Positions 10,246-19,030 of a DNA stretch of 37,098 nucleotides are shown here, one piece after another. The stretch is from Aculops lycopersici (lineage: Eukaryota; Arthropoda; Arachnida; Trombidiformes; Eriophyidae). The notes under the pieces are model-generated. The model was not told where the DNA came from, did not search any database, and saw only the letters and a list, made by a program, of their open reading frames with translations. Position 1 is the stretch's first letter. Every line of letters starts with the position of its first letter. Made by a program: the position numbers and the translations under genes. The DNA is taken from the NCBI GenBank assembly GCA_015350385.1, contig WNKI01000003.1, positions 1,979,803-2,016,900 on the forward strand, written 5' to 3'.

Positions 10246-12636
10246 TCATGATGCATTGGCATTTGGTGGGGGATTCTTTCTGGGTCTTCCGACTGGTCTT
10301 CCTGTTTTGACATACCTATATTTTGGCTTTGTCGGTATCTTACCTTTCTGACGATGCGCCGCGGCAGCATGGGTAGCTGTAGCCGCCGAAGGCACCCCTT
10401 TTGTGGTGGCGCTTGTGTTATTATTGGCATTCAGATTATTATTATTCAGATGAGGGGTTTGTTGAATCGCTGGGTTCGTTGTCGAGGTAGTTTTAGGTGT
10501 ACTTTGGTGGTTGGGGTTATCTTCTCTCTCAATGAGATCTGCAAGGTTACCTTGTTTGGCTAGCATTGATAGAAAGGTCATGATAAAAGGCTCATAGTTG
10601 TGGGTTCGCCGCGACCTTTCAATTCTATACTCGCGTAACTTCTGATTCTCTTCGTCTAAGATGTTTGTTACCCTTTGCATCTCTAGTTGGATCTTTTTGG
10701 ATACGCACTTTAGCTCTTGGATGGTTGATTTGTCGATATGAATATGTTGCATCTCGTCGATAATATTGAATTCAAATGGGGGGTGACCGGATAGATTGTA
10801 CTTCTCATCATTGTGAGCCATGATGGTATTTGGCTCACCATCTAGTTCCTCTTTCTCCTCTTTTCTGACAATCTCGTTCTCTGAAACCTCTTCTATGGTC
10901 TGAAATATGATCGGTTTCATCTTGACATCACACGTCTCTTCAATCATGACCTTGCTAGCGTCTAGTTCCTTGGTTTTTCCATTATCCAAATGAGGCGATT
11001 GCATAGATGTGCAGGTCTTATCTTGCTTCGGTGTCTGCGGCTCATCTATTTCCATAGAAGAAATTTCTGTTGCGGACTTCCTTGAGACCCTACTAGATCG
11101 ACGGGTGGAAGATTCTTGAAACCTTTCATTCAACTTGTCTGTCTCCTCTGAAGGTTTGTCTACGACCTTATCGGTAGACTTCTTTTCTGACACCTGGACC
11201 GACTCCTCGATAGACTTATCGGCTTGTCTTTCTACTGGTGGGTTGGGTTCAACTTTTTTGTCCAGTAGTTTTTTTGTCATATCCAGGCCATCCATTGATA
11301 CCGTTTGTGTCTTACAATTTCCATGTGCCGGCTCTGGATACTTGTCGCAGTTTTCCGAGCTTTCGCCAAATTTAATGCAGTAATAGTTATTAGAATTGTT
11401 ATTGTTGTCTTCATCCTCAGATGAAAAATCATCTTTTAGACGATTGGGTGAGTTGCATGCCTCTGAGGCTGTCTGGGTGCCAGTTGACAGTGGGCTGTAA
11501 GGTGGCCTAGGTATGTCAACATCTGTGGATTGAGAGTTTGTAAGAACTCTATTTGTGAGCATTTTTACCTGTGATGAGATATGGCGATCATAAGTTCGCA
11601 ACCTCCTAAGTTGAGATCTCAATTTGAATCTTCTATCAGGAACAACAGCCATTAAATTGTACATGATATCATTGCCACTTAATCGACGTTTGACAACTCT
11701 CCGAAACTTGTCAGTCCAATCCTCATTGGGGTTGATTGGACCGTGATCGATGGGAAAGTTTTTGAGCCCATCAAGCTCATATAGTCGATTTTTGATCGGC
11801 ACGTAAGAGACAAAATGGTAGGCCTCATGATGCTTCTGTTGCTGTAAACTAGTTCTCTGGTTTCCACTAACCATAAACGAAACTCCAGAATGTGAGGACG
11901 AAAGGTTGTTCCTCTCATAGAGATTAGAGTAGCTTGCATGAGAGTTGTGTGCTTTGGCGATCTCTGGTAAGTTTCCTATTGCATAGCCTCTATTTTCTGG
12001 GTCCATTGTTTTGGTATGCTCTTTGAGGCGCGTCAGGTGGGGTCCCAGATGAAGATGTTCGTGATCACAGTTTAATAAAATCGATACCAGGGCATGGGTG
12101 GCACATGAGTTGGAGATCATTTGTTTAGCGAAGAACATTTTGCTGATAATGCTTTCGTCCTCAACATAAGACCATTGTCTTTCTTCGGGTGGTTGTTGTT
12201 CACCATGTTCGTTGGTTTCTTTTTCTTTTTCATTAACATTATTGGTATTACGGGTACTGTTGTTACTCTTGTTGTCACCATTATTACAACTATTGTTGTT
12301 TGTATTATGAGTTGGGGTAGACTTTTGGTTCCTCGACCTGTCAGTTTGTTGATGATTCATCCATTTGAATAGGAAGATAAATCCTAGCACTGGGCAATCA
12401 AATTTTTGCTCGAGATCATATATTTCCTCAACACGCGCTCCATAGCAACCAAAATCTTCAATCAACAAACTGAAGGTTCCAGGATCCGAATCTAGCTCCT
12501 GCCATCCATCAACTAGATAATTTAAACTAAATGCCAGGTTGCTAGGCTTCGTATTCGATAGTACTTTCTCAATTGTGCGCCTCTTCAGCCTATTAAACTC
12601 CTTTTGGGCTAATCGTTTTTGTTGTCGCTCTGACAT
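10246..12636 (-). CDS. BAP1: ubiquitin carboxyl-terminal hydrolase BAP1/Calypso
   Basis: 796 residues in one exon. BAP1 (Calypso in flies) is the catalytic subunit of PR-DUB, which with ASX proteins removes ubiquitin from histone H2A in the nucleus. The UCH domain (about 43-345) opens with GWQELDSDPGTFSLLIEDFG, includes VEEIYDL and GFIFLFKW, and keeps the catalytic Cys178 in NSCATHA, His274 in AYHFVSY and Asp289 in LYELDG, so it should be active. Between FKWM and MFFAKQ there is an Asn-rich insertion of about 60 residues, where relatives have a much shorter loop. Residues 350-630 are charged and probably disordered. Near 634-705 the coiled ULD follows, with YEPFIMTFLSMLAKQGNLAD as in BAP1 and UCH37, the region that binds the ASX DEUBAD domain. 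The C-terminus carries GRPVGRPRK at 779-787, an AT-hook-like DNA-binding motif, where human BAP1 has a plain basic tail. About 40 residues before the domain are extra; the first ATG is used. Confidence 0.95.
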   Translation of the reverse strand: MSERQQKRLAQKEFNRLKRRTIEKVLSNTKPSNLAFSLNYLVDGWQELDSDPGTFSLLIEDFGCYGARVEEIYDLEQKFDCPVLGFIFLFKWMNHQQTDRSRNQKSTPTHNTNNNSCNNGDNKSNNSTRNTNNVNEKEKETNEHGEQQPPEERQWSYVEDESIISKMFFAKQMISNSCATHALVSILLNCDHEHLHLGPHLTRLKEHTKTMDPENRGYAIGNLPEIAKAHNSHASYSNLYERNNLSSSHSGVSFMVSGNQRTSLQQQKHHEAYHFVSYVPIKNRLYELDGLKNFPIDHGPINPNEDWTDKFRRVVKRRLSGNDIMYNLMAVVPDRRFKLRSQLRRLRTYDRHISSQVKMLTNRVLTNSQSTDVDIPRPPYSPLSTGTQTASEACNSPNRLKDDFSSEDEDNNNNSNNYYCIKFGESSENCDKYPEPAHGNCKTQTVSMDGLDMTKKLLDKKVEPNPPVERQADKSIEESVQVSEKKSTDKVVDKPSEETDKLNERFQESSTRRSSRVSRKSATEISSMEIDEPQTPKQDKTCTSMQSPHLDNGKTKELDASKVMIEETCDVKMKPIIFQTIEEVSENEIVRKEEKEELDGEPNTIMAHNDEKYNLSGHPPFEFNIIDEMQHIHIDKSTIQELKCVSKKIQLEMQRVTNILDEENQKLREYRIERSRRTHNYEPFIMTFLSMLAKQGNLADLIEREDNPNHQSTPKTTSTTNPAIQQTPHLNNNNLNANNNTSATTKGVPSAATATHAAAAHRQKGKIPTKPKYRYVKTGRPVGRPRKNPPPNANAS

Positions 12637-13334
12637 AGTGTTTATGTTGCGTCTAAAAATATTTTACCTGGTTGGCAATTGCTAATATGCACAGATGTTT
12701 TAGATGATGAAATAGATATCGGAATAATATAAAGTTGCAATAAATAAGAAAGTTACTTGATTGGTTGGTTTGATGAAAGATGCTGCTGGTCTTCTCCTCC
12801 TTTGCCACAATATAAAACGTGTTCTATTTGTGCCAATGGAAAACTTGGAAAGTGAGAGCGAGATGCTGCGACGCGGCAGTCGTCGCTGCAGAAGGCGGCG
12901 GCGTCGGTGGCGACGGCGGCAAGTGAGATAAAACCCCAGCCGAAGTCTTTTGTGCGCTTTTGCTAGACGTTGCAAAGAAAAAGGACAAAAATTCACATTG
13001 GAGTTAAATCCCCGATTGCGCGATGCAAGCAGGGGAAAATTCTTGGTTCGCGCGACTTTGTTACAATTTGCAACTTTTCTCTCACTGCACCATATTTTCT
13101 CAATCTAAATCATGTTTTTATGACAAAATTATCCCAACACCATTTATTGCCTATGTTGTCATGAAGTATAATTGTTATGCTGAAATTTGCAATCACAGCT
13201 TTCCACAACCCAGAAAGTGACAACGCTTACGAAGTTTATAGTTCAAATGGAGCTCGAATATTATCACCATCAACGAGTTCATTCGAGACCGGATATCTCG
13301 AGATGGTTCAACCAGGAACCTCGTGGATGAGTGA
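12637..13334. other. intergenic between BAP1 and isocitrate dehydrogenase
   Basis: No coding region is supported. It should hold the BAP1 promoter and 5' UTR and the 3' UTR of isocitrate dehydrogenase. A minus-strand TATTTTTAG about 12 bases before the BAP1 ATG is acceptor-like, so a 5' UTR intron is possible. A 98-codon minus-strand frame is Arg/Leu-rich because of a (GGC)-type tract and I do not call it. Confidence 0.5.
13143..13148 (-). terminator. possible polyadenylation signal of isocitrate dehydrogenase
   Basis: AATAAA on the minus strand, about 190 bases after the stop codon at 13335. It is the nearest canonical hexamer I see. Confidence 0.4.
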
Positions 13335-14960
13335 TTAATTTTTCAATGACTCAGCCAAGTTTGAGGCGAGCTTGTCCAAAAACTCAAAGGTATTCAAGTA
13401 ATCAGATCTCTGCACTGCTGAAGCAGATCCCTTAACGCATATTGCCAGGTCCTTTGTCATTGATCCAGACTCGATTGTGTCGACACAAACCTTCTCAAGT
13501 TTGTCGGCAAAGATAGCCAACTCCTTGTTGTCATCTAATTTTGCACGATGCTGAAGGCCTCGTGTCCATGCAAAAATGGACGCAATAGGATTGGTCGATG
13601 TTTCCTTGCCCTGCTGGTGCATTCTGTAGTGACGAGTCACTGTTCCATGGGCTGCCTCAGCCTCGAGTGTCTTGCCATCGGGTGTGATCAAAACCGAGGT
13701 CATCAACCCTAGAGATCCGTAACCTTGTGCAATAGAATCAGATTGAACATCACCATCGTAGTTCTTGCAAGCCCAAACAAAGCCACCGTCAGACTTAAGC
13801 GCCTGGGCAACCATGTCATCAATCAATCGGTGCTCATACCAAATACCTGCAGCTTCATACTTTTGCTTGAAACCCTCCTGCTCGTACACCTGGGCAAAGG
13901 TGTCCTTGAACTTTCCATCGTACCGCTTTAAGATAGTATTTTTAGTACTTAGGTACAATGGCAACTTTCTCGCTAGGGCGTACTCCAGGGAAGCGCGCGC
14001 AAAGTCTCTGATACTGTTCGAGGTGTTGAACATAGCCAATGCAACTCCGGCATAATCTAGACCATCTTGATTTGGATCCTTGTACACATGAACGTCATGT
14101 TTTATCACTTGCTCACCATCAGCTGATTTCCATGATATCTCCACTGTTCCCGGGCCGGGAATAACAAAGTCGGTGGCACGGTATTGGTCTCCAAAGGCAT
14201 GGCGACCAATGATGATGGGCTTGCTCCAATTGCTGACAATACGAGGAACATTCTTACAAATAATTGGTTCACGAAATAGGGTTCCGCCCAAGATATTACG
14301 AATAGTTCCGTTTGGCGATCGCCACATTTGCTTCAGTTTGAACTCCTCAACACGAGCCTCATCTGGGGTGATGGTGGCGCACTTGACACCAACATTATAC
14401 TTTTTCATTGCCTCAGCGCAATCAATTGTAACCTGGTCATTTGTTATGTCACGATTCTCAATACCAAGATCATAAAATTTCAGATCGATTTCGAGGAATG
14501 GCAGGATGAGTTTCTCCTTGATGAGATCCCAAATGATGCGAGTCATCTCATCGCCCTGCATCTCGACAACTGGACCGCATTTGATCTTATTGAATGTTGA
14601 TGTCGCCATGTTTCGTTTTGAATTTTTAACTAGAAAAGATTGTTTAGTTGATGTGTTATAACGATTTCGCTGACGATGATTGAGTAATAAATTCGAAGAC
14701 TCAACCTGAAAACAGTCAATCAAATTATTAATATTATTACAATTGTTATCGTTTTCTCTCCTCTGAACAGGAGCGTAGTAAGTGAAGGATTTTCTCGCTG
14801 TAACTGTCGCTGTCCTTGATGCTGATTGTAAAATGCCGACTAGTTTTGGATATCTACTACCACTAGTATCAAGATTCTCACAGGTTAATTGAAGCTTCGA
14901 ACATAATACTCTGCCCCTACTAAAAGCGGCATCACTTCCACCGCAGAATCTTGAAAACAT
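13335..14960 (-). CDS. IDH: NADP-dependent isocitrate dehydrogenase with a long N-terminal extension
   Basis: 541 residues if ATG 14960 is used. The enzyme turns isocitrate and NADP+ into 2-oxoglutarate, CO2 and NADPH. The core from about 128 (VVEMQGDEMTRIIW) is almost collinear with animal IDH1/IDH2, including ITPDEARVEEFKL, SPNGTIRNILGG, the substrate arginine in IGRHAFGDQYRATDF, the catalytic tyrosine in IWYEHRLIDDMVAQ, the metal-binding aspartates in WACKNYDGDVQSDS, and the NADP site near AAHGTVTRHYR. It ends in Ser-Leu-Lys-Asn, so there is no peroxisomal SKL signal. Residues 1-117 lie before the family start; 1-70 are Arg-rich and could be a mitochondrial presequence. A second ATG (codon 118, 14607-14609) has an excellent context, A at -3 and G at +4, and would give a 424-residue cytosolic form. 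Between them, 14630-14705 looks like a 76-base intron; if removed, the leader would be out of frame with the enzyme. A TATA-like TATATAAG is 30-37 bases before the first ATG. Confidence 0.95.
   Translation of the reverse strand: MFSRFCGGSDAAFSRGRVLCSKLQLTCENLDTSGSRYPKLVGILQSASRTATVTARKSFTYYAPVQRRENDNNCNNINNLIDCFQVESSNLLLNHRQRNRYNTSTKQSFLVKNSKRNMATSTFNKIKCGPVVEMQGDEMTRIIWDLIKEKLILPFLEIDLKFYDLGIENRDITNDQVTIDCAEAMKKYNVGVKCATITPDEARVEEFKLKQMWRSPNGTIRNILGGTLFREPIICKNVPRIVSNWSKPIIIGRHAFGDQYRATDFVIPGPGTVEISWKSADGEQVIKHDVHVYKDPNQDGLDYAGVALAMFNTSNSIRDFARASLEYALARKLPLYLSTKNTILKRYDGKFKDTFAQVYEQEGFKQKYEAAGIWYEHRLIDDMVAQALKSDGGFVWACKNYDGDVQSDSIAQGYGSLGLMTSVLITPDGKTLEAEAAHGTVTRHYRMHQQGKETSTNPIASIFAWTRGLQHRAKLDDNKELAIFADKLEKVCVDTIESGSMTKDLAICVKGSASAVQRSDYLNTFEFLDKLASNLAESLKN
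14630..14705 (-). other. possible 76-base intron in the isocitrate dehydrogenase leader
   Basis: On the minus strand CAG|GTTGAGT and TCTTTTCTAG|T bracket 76 bases. The acceptor is good and the donor moderate. The stretch is also open in the enzyme frame. 76 is not a multiple of three, so splicing and use of the upstream ATG for the enzyme exclude each other. Confidence 0.4.
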
Positions 14961-14989
14961 TCTGTCCTGTTTGCCTCCCCCTCGATATA

Positions 14990-14997
14990 CTTATATA
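14990..14997 (-). promoter_or_regulatory. TATA box of isocitrate dehydrogenase
   Basis: TATATAAG on the minus strand. The usual spacing puts the start site near 14966, only a few bases before the first ATG at 14960, so the transcript would have almost no leader before that ATG. Confidence 0.5.
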
Positions 14998-16285
14998 GCC
15001 ACTACTGGTCGCTATTCAATCTGAACGTTTGGCACGTCAGGTTGCTTCCTCTTCTTCCAGCTGCCTTCCCCCACTTCTCTCTCTCTCTATCTGCTTGTCA
15101 GTCTATACTCCCGTAAAACTCGTTGGCGTCTGGCGATAATGTGAGCTTGCGTTTGCGGCTGTTTGCGATGGCAAGGTGGTCGTAGCTGTAAAATTTGCTT
15201 TGCGTCAATACATACAACCTGGCCTTAGCGTCTCTGAGCCAATTGCAATTTTCCTCATTGTAGGCTACAGTCTGTGGCAGTCGCAATACCGGTATAACAA
15301 GTTAGAAGGGATGCGAGATTTTCTTACGTCGTCGTCGTCTTATCCGTTGCGGCGCTGCCTATTGAATGACCACTGCGAGCGATGGCGGCGGCCGACTTGT
15401 TATCGTTGGTCTCTGTGTGAATGAGTGAGAGAGCGAGCGAGCGAGCGGCTGAGCGAACAAACGGGATTTTGTGCTTACAAGTTCGGGCTACATTGCTATA
15501 GGCGCGCTGTGTTCACTGATCTGTGAGTAGGCGTGGGCGGCCCGCAAAGCGAACTTTGTGGCCGATGAAAGTTCGCTAGACTTTTTGGCCGCCAGAAAAG
15601 AGTGCTTCAGTCAATACTAGAAATCACCATCGCTCTATCTGACATATAACCTAAGCTCTCATCACTGTCAATACGAAGAATTATTGTGGTCGATTTATTA
15701 TGATTACTGATGAGGAGATCGAATGCAATATAACTAGTAGAGTAGGCGGCGGCAAGCGACCGCAAAGTTCAGCTGTTCAAAAGTCTGCAAGTTAGCTCGC
15801 CCAAACAATCCACTGATGAGCTAGAGACCCAAGCACAAAAAGATTTTGACATCTAAGGGGATCCTATTCAACAACCACTACAGCAAACACCCAGCCAGTG
15901 AGCGAATATGGCAAGCTAGAAATTGTTTCCATCAAGCAGCCACTGGCAAAGATAAAGTGGAACAATGGAGCAGACATTACTTCTCATGGAATTTGCGTCA
16001 ATATTTTAAAATCCAGAGCAGATCGCAACCACAGCAAGCAAGGTGGTTATTGTGCAAGATCTAATATTAGATAAACTTAATCATCTAGCCCACTGCGTTA
16101 TTTCTACGCTAACAGTTGTTTTATTGATTCAAGATAGAGCTACCAAGCTAAATTACTGCAGATTATATTATCATGTTTTAACGATCACCACTGGCAACAA
16201 TAACAATAGAGCCAACACAAACAATCCAACGAAAACAACATAGACCACCCTCCTCACTAAACGCATGTGCTTAATATGATTCCAA
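14998..16285. other. divergent upstream region of isocitrate dehydrogenase and the TBC gene
   Basis: About 1.3 kb between two genes that point away from each other. It contains a short CT tract at 15076-15089, about 120 bases before the dehydrogenase ATG, and no supported coding region. In particular I find no PH-domain exon for the TBC gene here. Confidence 0.5.
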
Positions 16286-18928
16286 ATGCATCCAAATCAC
16301 AGCAGCAAAAGCAAAGTAGTCGAGGATCTAATAACGCAAACGGTGGCAGAAGGTGGTAGAAGGTATTCATTGCTAAATACTTCATCAACAAATAGAACGA
16401 CATCACATGCCACAGCGTCCTCGTCTCCGTTTACAGGTTTATTTCGATACTCAAGTGTTAATCAAACTATTGATGAACTTTCTGAGAATGTTATTTCATT
16501 TGGTAGAAGGAGCTCAATGTTAGTTGCGGACAAGATGGCAGCCAGTCATTCATCAACTACTGCTTTATCTAATCATTCAGTTTGCCAGCGTTGCAAAACA
16601 ATTGAAATTGATCTAACGAATACCTCAGATAGCCTCAATGCAACTGATGCTGAGCTCAAGGCTAGCAGACAGGTGATCAGTTTACTACAACGTCAATTGG
16701 AATTGTTTCAGATAGAGAAAGAAGGTTTGGAAAAGATCATATCAAATTGTCAACAGAAACCAAGCGAAAATGATAAGTTGGCAAATGAACTCATCAACCT
16801 AGAGGCGGGCCAATCACAGACTGTAACTGCTCCGCCAGAGACAGACCGTGATAACTCAATCTCAAATGGCGACGTCAGCTCGGGAGATATGCAAGAGAAT
16901 GTGTTAAAGCTTATTAAGACACAACTCTATGACAAAGATGAAGAGATTGTCAAGCTCAAGTATAATCTGAAACAAACTCAAAATGAGAAAGAACAATTAA
17001 TATTGCAGGTGAACTCGCTTGAGGAGGAAGGTGATAGATTGAAGAGCGAAATAGCAGTTTTGAAGGAGAATCTAGCTTTGAGAGATCAAACCATTGTCTC
17101 TTTGTCTAATGAAGTTTTCGAACAAGGCAACCCTAGCGACTATATAGCCACTAATTCAAGTGTGGACTCTAGTTTTGGTCTACAACGAAATCAATTTAGA
17201 ACTGAGCGACAGATAGCAAAGTTTATTGAAACAATAGATGCTTATAAGAAAACAAATGAATTATTAAGTGCAAACGTAATCAAACTTACCGATAAGTGTG
17301 CTCAAGCGGAAAAGAAAGAAATTGAAACAAGATCTCAATGCCAAGAGTTAGAGGCAAAATGTTGTCAGATACAAAGTAAATTATTGTCGCTACTAAAAGA
17401 GATTGAACAAGCATCCAAACCACAATTCGCGGAGGGATCAGACGAGGGTGACAATGAGGCTGGAAGTGTGACAGCAAAAGGAACAACCTCAGCTAGTCAA
17501 GAGTTTATTTGTAGTGAATCGGTGAGATTACTTATAAAGCGTCTTCTTGAGGATAAATCAATAGACATTCCATTGAGTTGGAAGGAAGGTAACAAATCTA
17601 AACGGGACAAAGCAATCAGTGAAGATAAGGCGACAAATTTCAAGTATGAATGTGATGAACTAGGCTTCTACATAACCTCAAAAGAAGAAGAGGAAGTGAG
17701 CGCGACATCGTCGGGAAGTCAGACAACTAGTCCGATAAGCTCCTTCTTGACCAGGCGGAACAAGTTGATGGACAATCTATCCTCACCAGTGCACCAACTT
17801 CGTGTCGTTGAGGAGGCGATGGAGGCAACCGAAGGTTCAGATAAGCAGATCGCTGCTAATAAGCTCAAATTTACTCGACAAGTTTCAGTGGACGCCACAA
17901 AAACCGACGAGGTTCGCTGGCGTAATGCTTGGGATGAGTTCATCAAGGACTTTGAAAACATTGACCTAAGTAAGAGTAGTAGATTTAAGAATCTGTTGAG
18001 GTGTGGAGTTCCTCAAGAATACAGATGCAAAGTGTGGAAGGCTTTAGTGGATCTCAAGATTGGCAAAGAGCGTCAAGAGTACGGGCCGGACTACTATCAG
18101 AGCTTATTAGAACCAAACCGTCCGAACGAACCGAACAAGAAGCTGAACCCATCGTCTAAGCAAATCGAATTAGATCTACTCAGGACATTGCCAAACAACA
18201 AATATTTTGAAACTCTAGACTCTTCTGGTACCATTAGATTGCGTCGCGTGCTAACTGCCTTCTCGGAGCATGACCCCAAGGTTGGATATTGCCAAGGAAT
18301 GAACCGCTTGGCGGCAGTTGCATTGCTTGTCCTACCGGAAGAAGAGGCTTTCTGGTGCTTAAAGACTATTGTTGATAAGATTATGCCAAAGGGGTATTAC
18401 AATGACCTATGGCTAGCGCAAGTTGACTCAAATGTCGTTATGGACTTTGTTGGCCTCAAGATGCCTGCTTTAAGCGACCACTTTAATCAAAACGGAATCG
18501 AGTTATCATTGTTCGCCTGGTTCCTAACAATTTTTGTTGATGGAACTCCGCCAGCCTTGTTTTTGAGACTCTGGGATTCATTCTTGTATGAAGGCGACAA
18601 GATATTATTTCGTGTTGCATTGGCTTTATTGAAAATTAACGAGAGTCACCTACTGAAATTGAGCAACTCTGTGACCGTCAACAACTTTCTTCGGTTGGCT
18701 GTGAACAAACCCATGAATATGGATTACTTCTTTGACGTTGCTTTTGATGGAATTAATCCATTTTCCAGTCGAGCTCTAAGGGTTAAGCGGCTACAAAACT
18801 TTCAAATCCTGAGAGCCGGACTACAGAGGCCACCAACACCTCCAAGCAATGACGGCGATCGAGTTTTTGGAGGCAAAGAAGCAAATGATGTTGAGTCAGT
18901 GGAGGACTCTAGTATCATGAGTGTGTGA
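16286..18928 (+). CDS. TBC1D2-like Rab GTPase-activating protein
   Basis: 880 residues; the ATG at 16286 follows an in-frame TGA at 16277. TBC proteins speed GTP hydrolysis by Rab GTPases; the closest family I can recall is TBC1D2/TBC1D2B (Armus), which acts on Rab7 in endosome and autophagosome traffic. Residues about 95-370 are long charged heptad-like helices, probably coiled coil. The TBC domain runs from about 573 (RCGVPQEYRCKVWKAL) to about 835 (NPFSSRALRVKRLQ). The arginine finger is Arg633 in IELDLLRTLPNN and the glutamine finger is Gln670 in VGYCQGMNRL, so GAP activity should be intact. LRRVLTAFSEHDPKVGYCQG and LRLWDSFLYEGDKILFRVAL closely follow TBC1D2. The N-terminal PH domain of TBC1D2 is absent from this reading frame and I do not see it upstream. 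The gene is tail-to-tail with the VPS9 gene. Confidence 0.9.
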   Translation: MHPNHSSKSKVVEDLITQTVAEGGRRYSLLNTSSTNRTTSHATASSSPFTGLFRYSSVNQTIDELSENVISFGRRSSMLVADKMAASHSSTTALSNHSVCQRCKTIEIDLTNTSDSLNATDAELKASRQVISLLQRQLELFQIEKEGLEKIISNCQQKPSENDKLANELINLEAGQSQTVTAPPETDRDNSISNGDVSSGDMQENVLKLIKTQLYDKDEEIVKLKYNLKQTQNEKEQLILQVNSLEEEGDRLKSEIAVLKENLALRDQTIVSLSNEVFEQGNPSDYIATNSSVDSSFGLQRNQFRTERQIAKFIETIDAYKKTNELLSANVIKLTDKCAQAEKKEIETRSQCQELEAKCCQIQSKLLSLLKEIEQASKPQFAEGSDEGDNEAGSVTAKGTTSASQEFICSESVRLLIKRLLEDKSIDIPLSWKEGNKSKRDKAISEDKATNFKYECDELGFYITSKEEEEVSATSSGSQTTSPISSFLTRRNKLMDNLSSPVHQLRVVEEAMEATEGSDKQIAANKLKFTRQVSVDATKTDEVRWRNAWDEFIKDFENIDLSKSSRFKNLLRCGVPQEYRCKVWKALVDLKIGKERQEYGPDYYQSLLEPNRPNEPNKKLNPSSKQIELDLLRTLPNNKYFETLDSSGTIRLRRVLTAFSEHDPKVGYCQGMNRLAAVALLVLPEEEAFWCLKTIVDKIMPKGYYNDLWLAQVDSNVVMDFVGLKMPALSDHFNQNGIELSLFAWFLTIFVDGTPPALFLRLWDSFLYEGDKILFRVALALLKINESHLLKLSNSVTVNNFLRLAVNKPMNMDYFFDVAFDGINPFSSRALRVKRLQNFQILRAGLQRPPTPPSNDGDRVFGGKEANDVESVEDSSIMSV

Positions 18929-18940
18929 TCGAGACCCTTC

Positions 18941-18946
18941 AATAAA
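18941..18946 (+). terminator. polyadenylation signal of the TBC gene
   Basis: AATAAA begins 13 bases after the stop codon and lies in the 102 bases that separate it from the stop of the convergent VPS9 gene. Confidence 0.75.
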
Positions 18947-19030
18947 CTTGGCACCAAGCTATTAGTTAACACGATTGAACTAACCACTTGCTTGTCTTCC
19001 TGTCGAGAGAACACCTGTTGAACGATTCCA

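Noticed and set aside
12700..12996. Arg-rich 98-codon minus-strand frame upstream of BAP1
   Set aside because: It results from a GGC-rich tract, with no homology and no start context.
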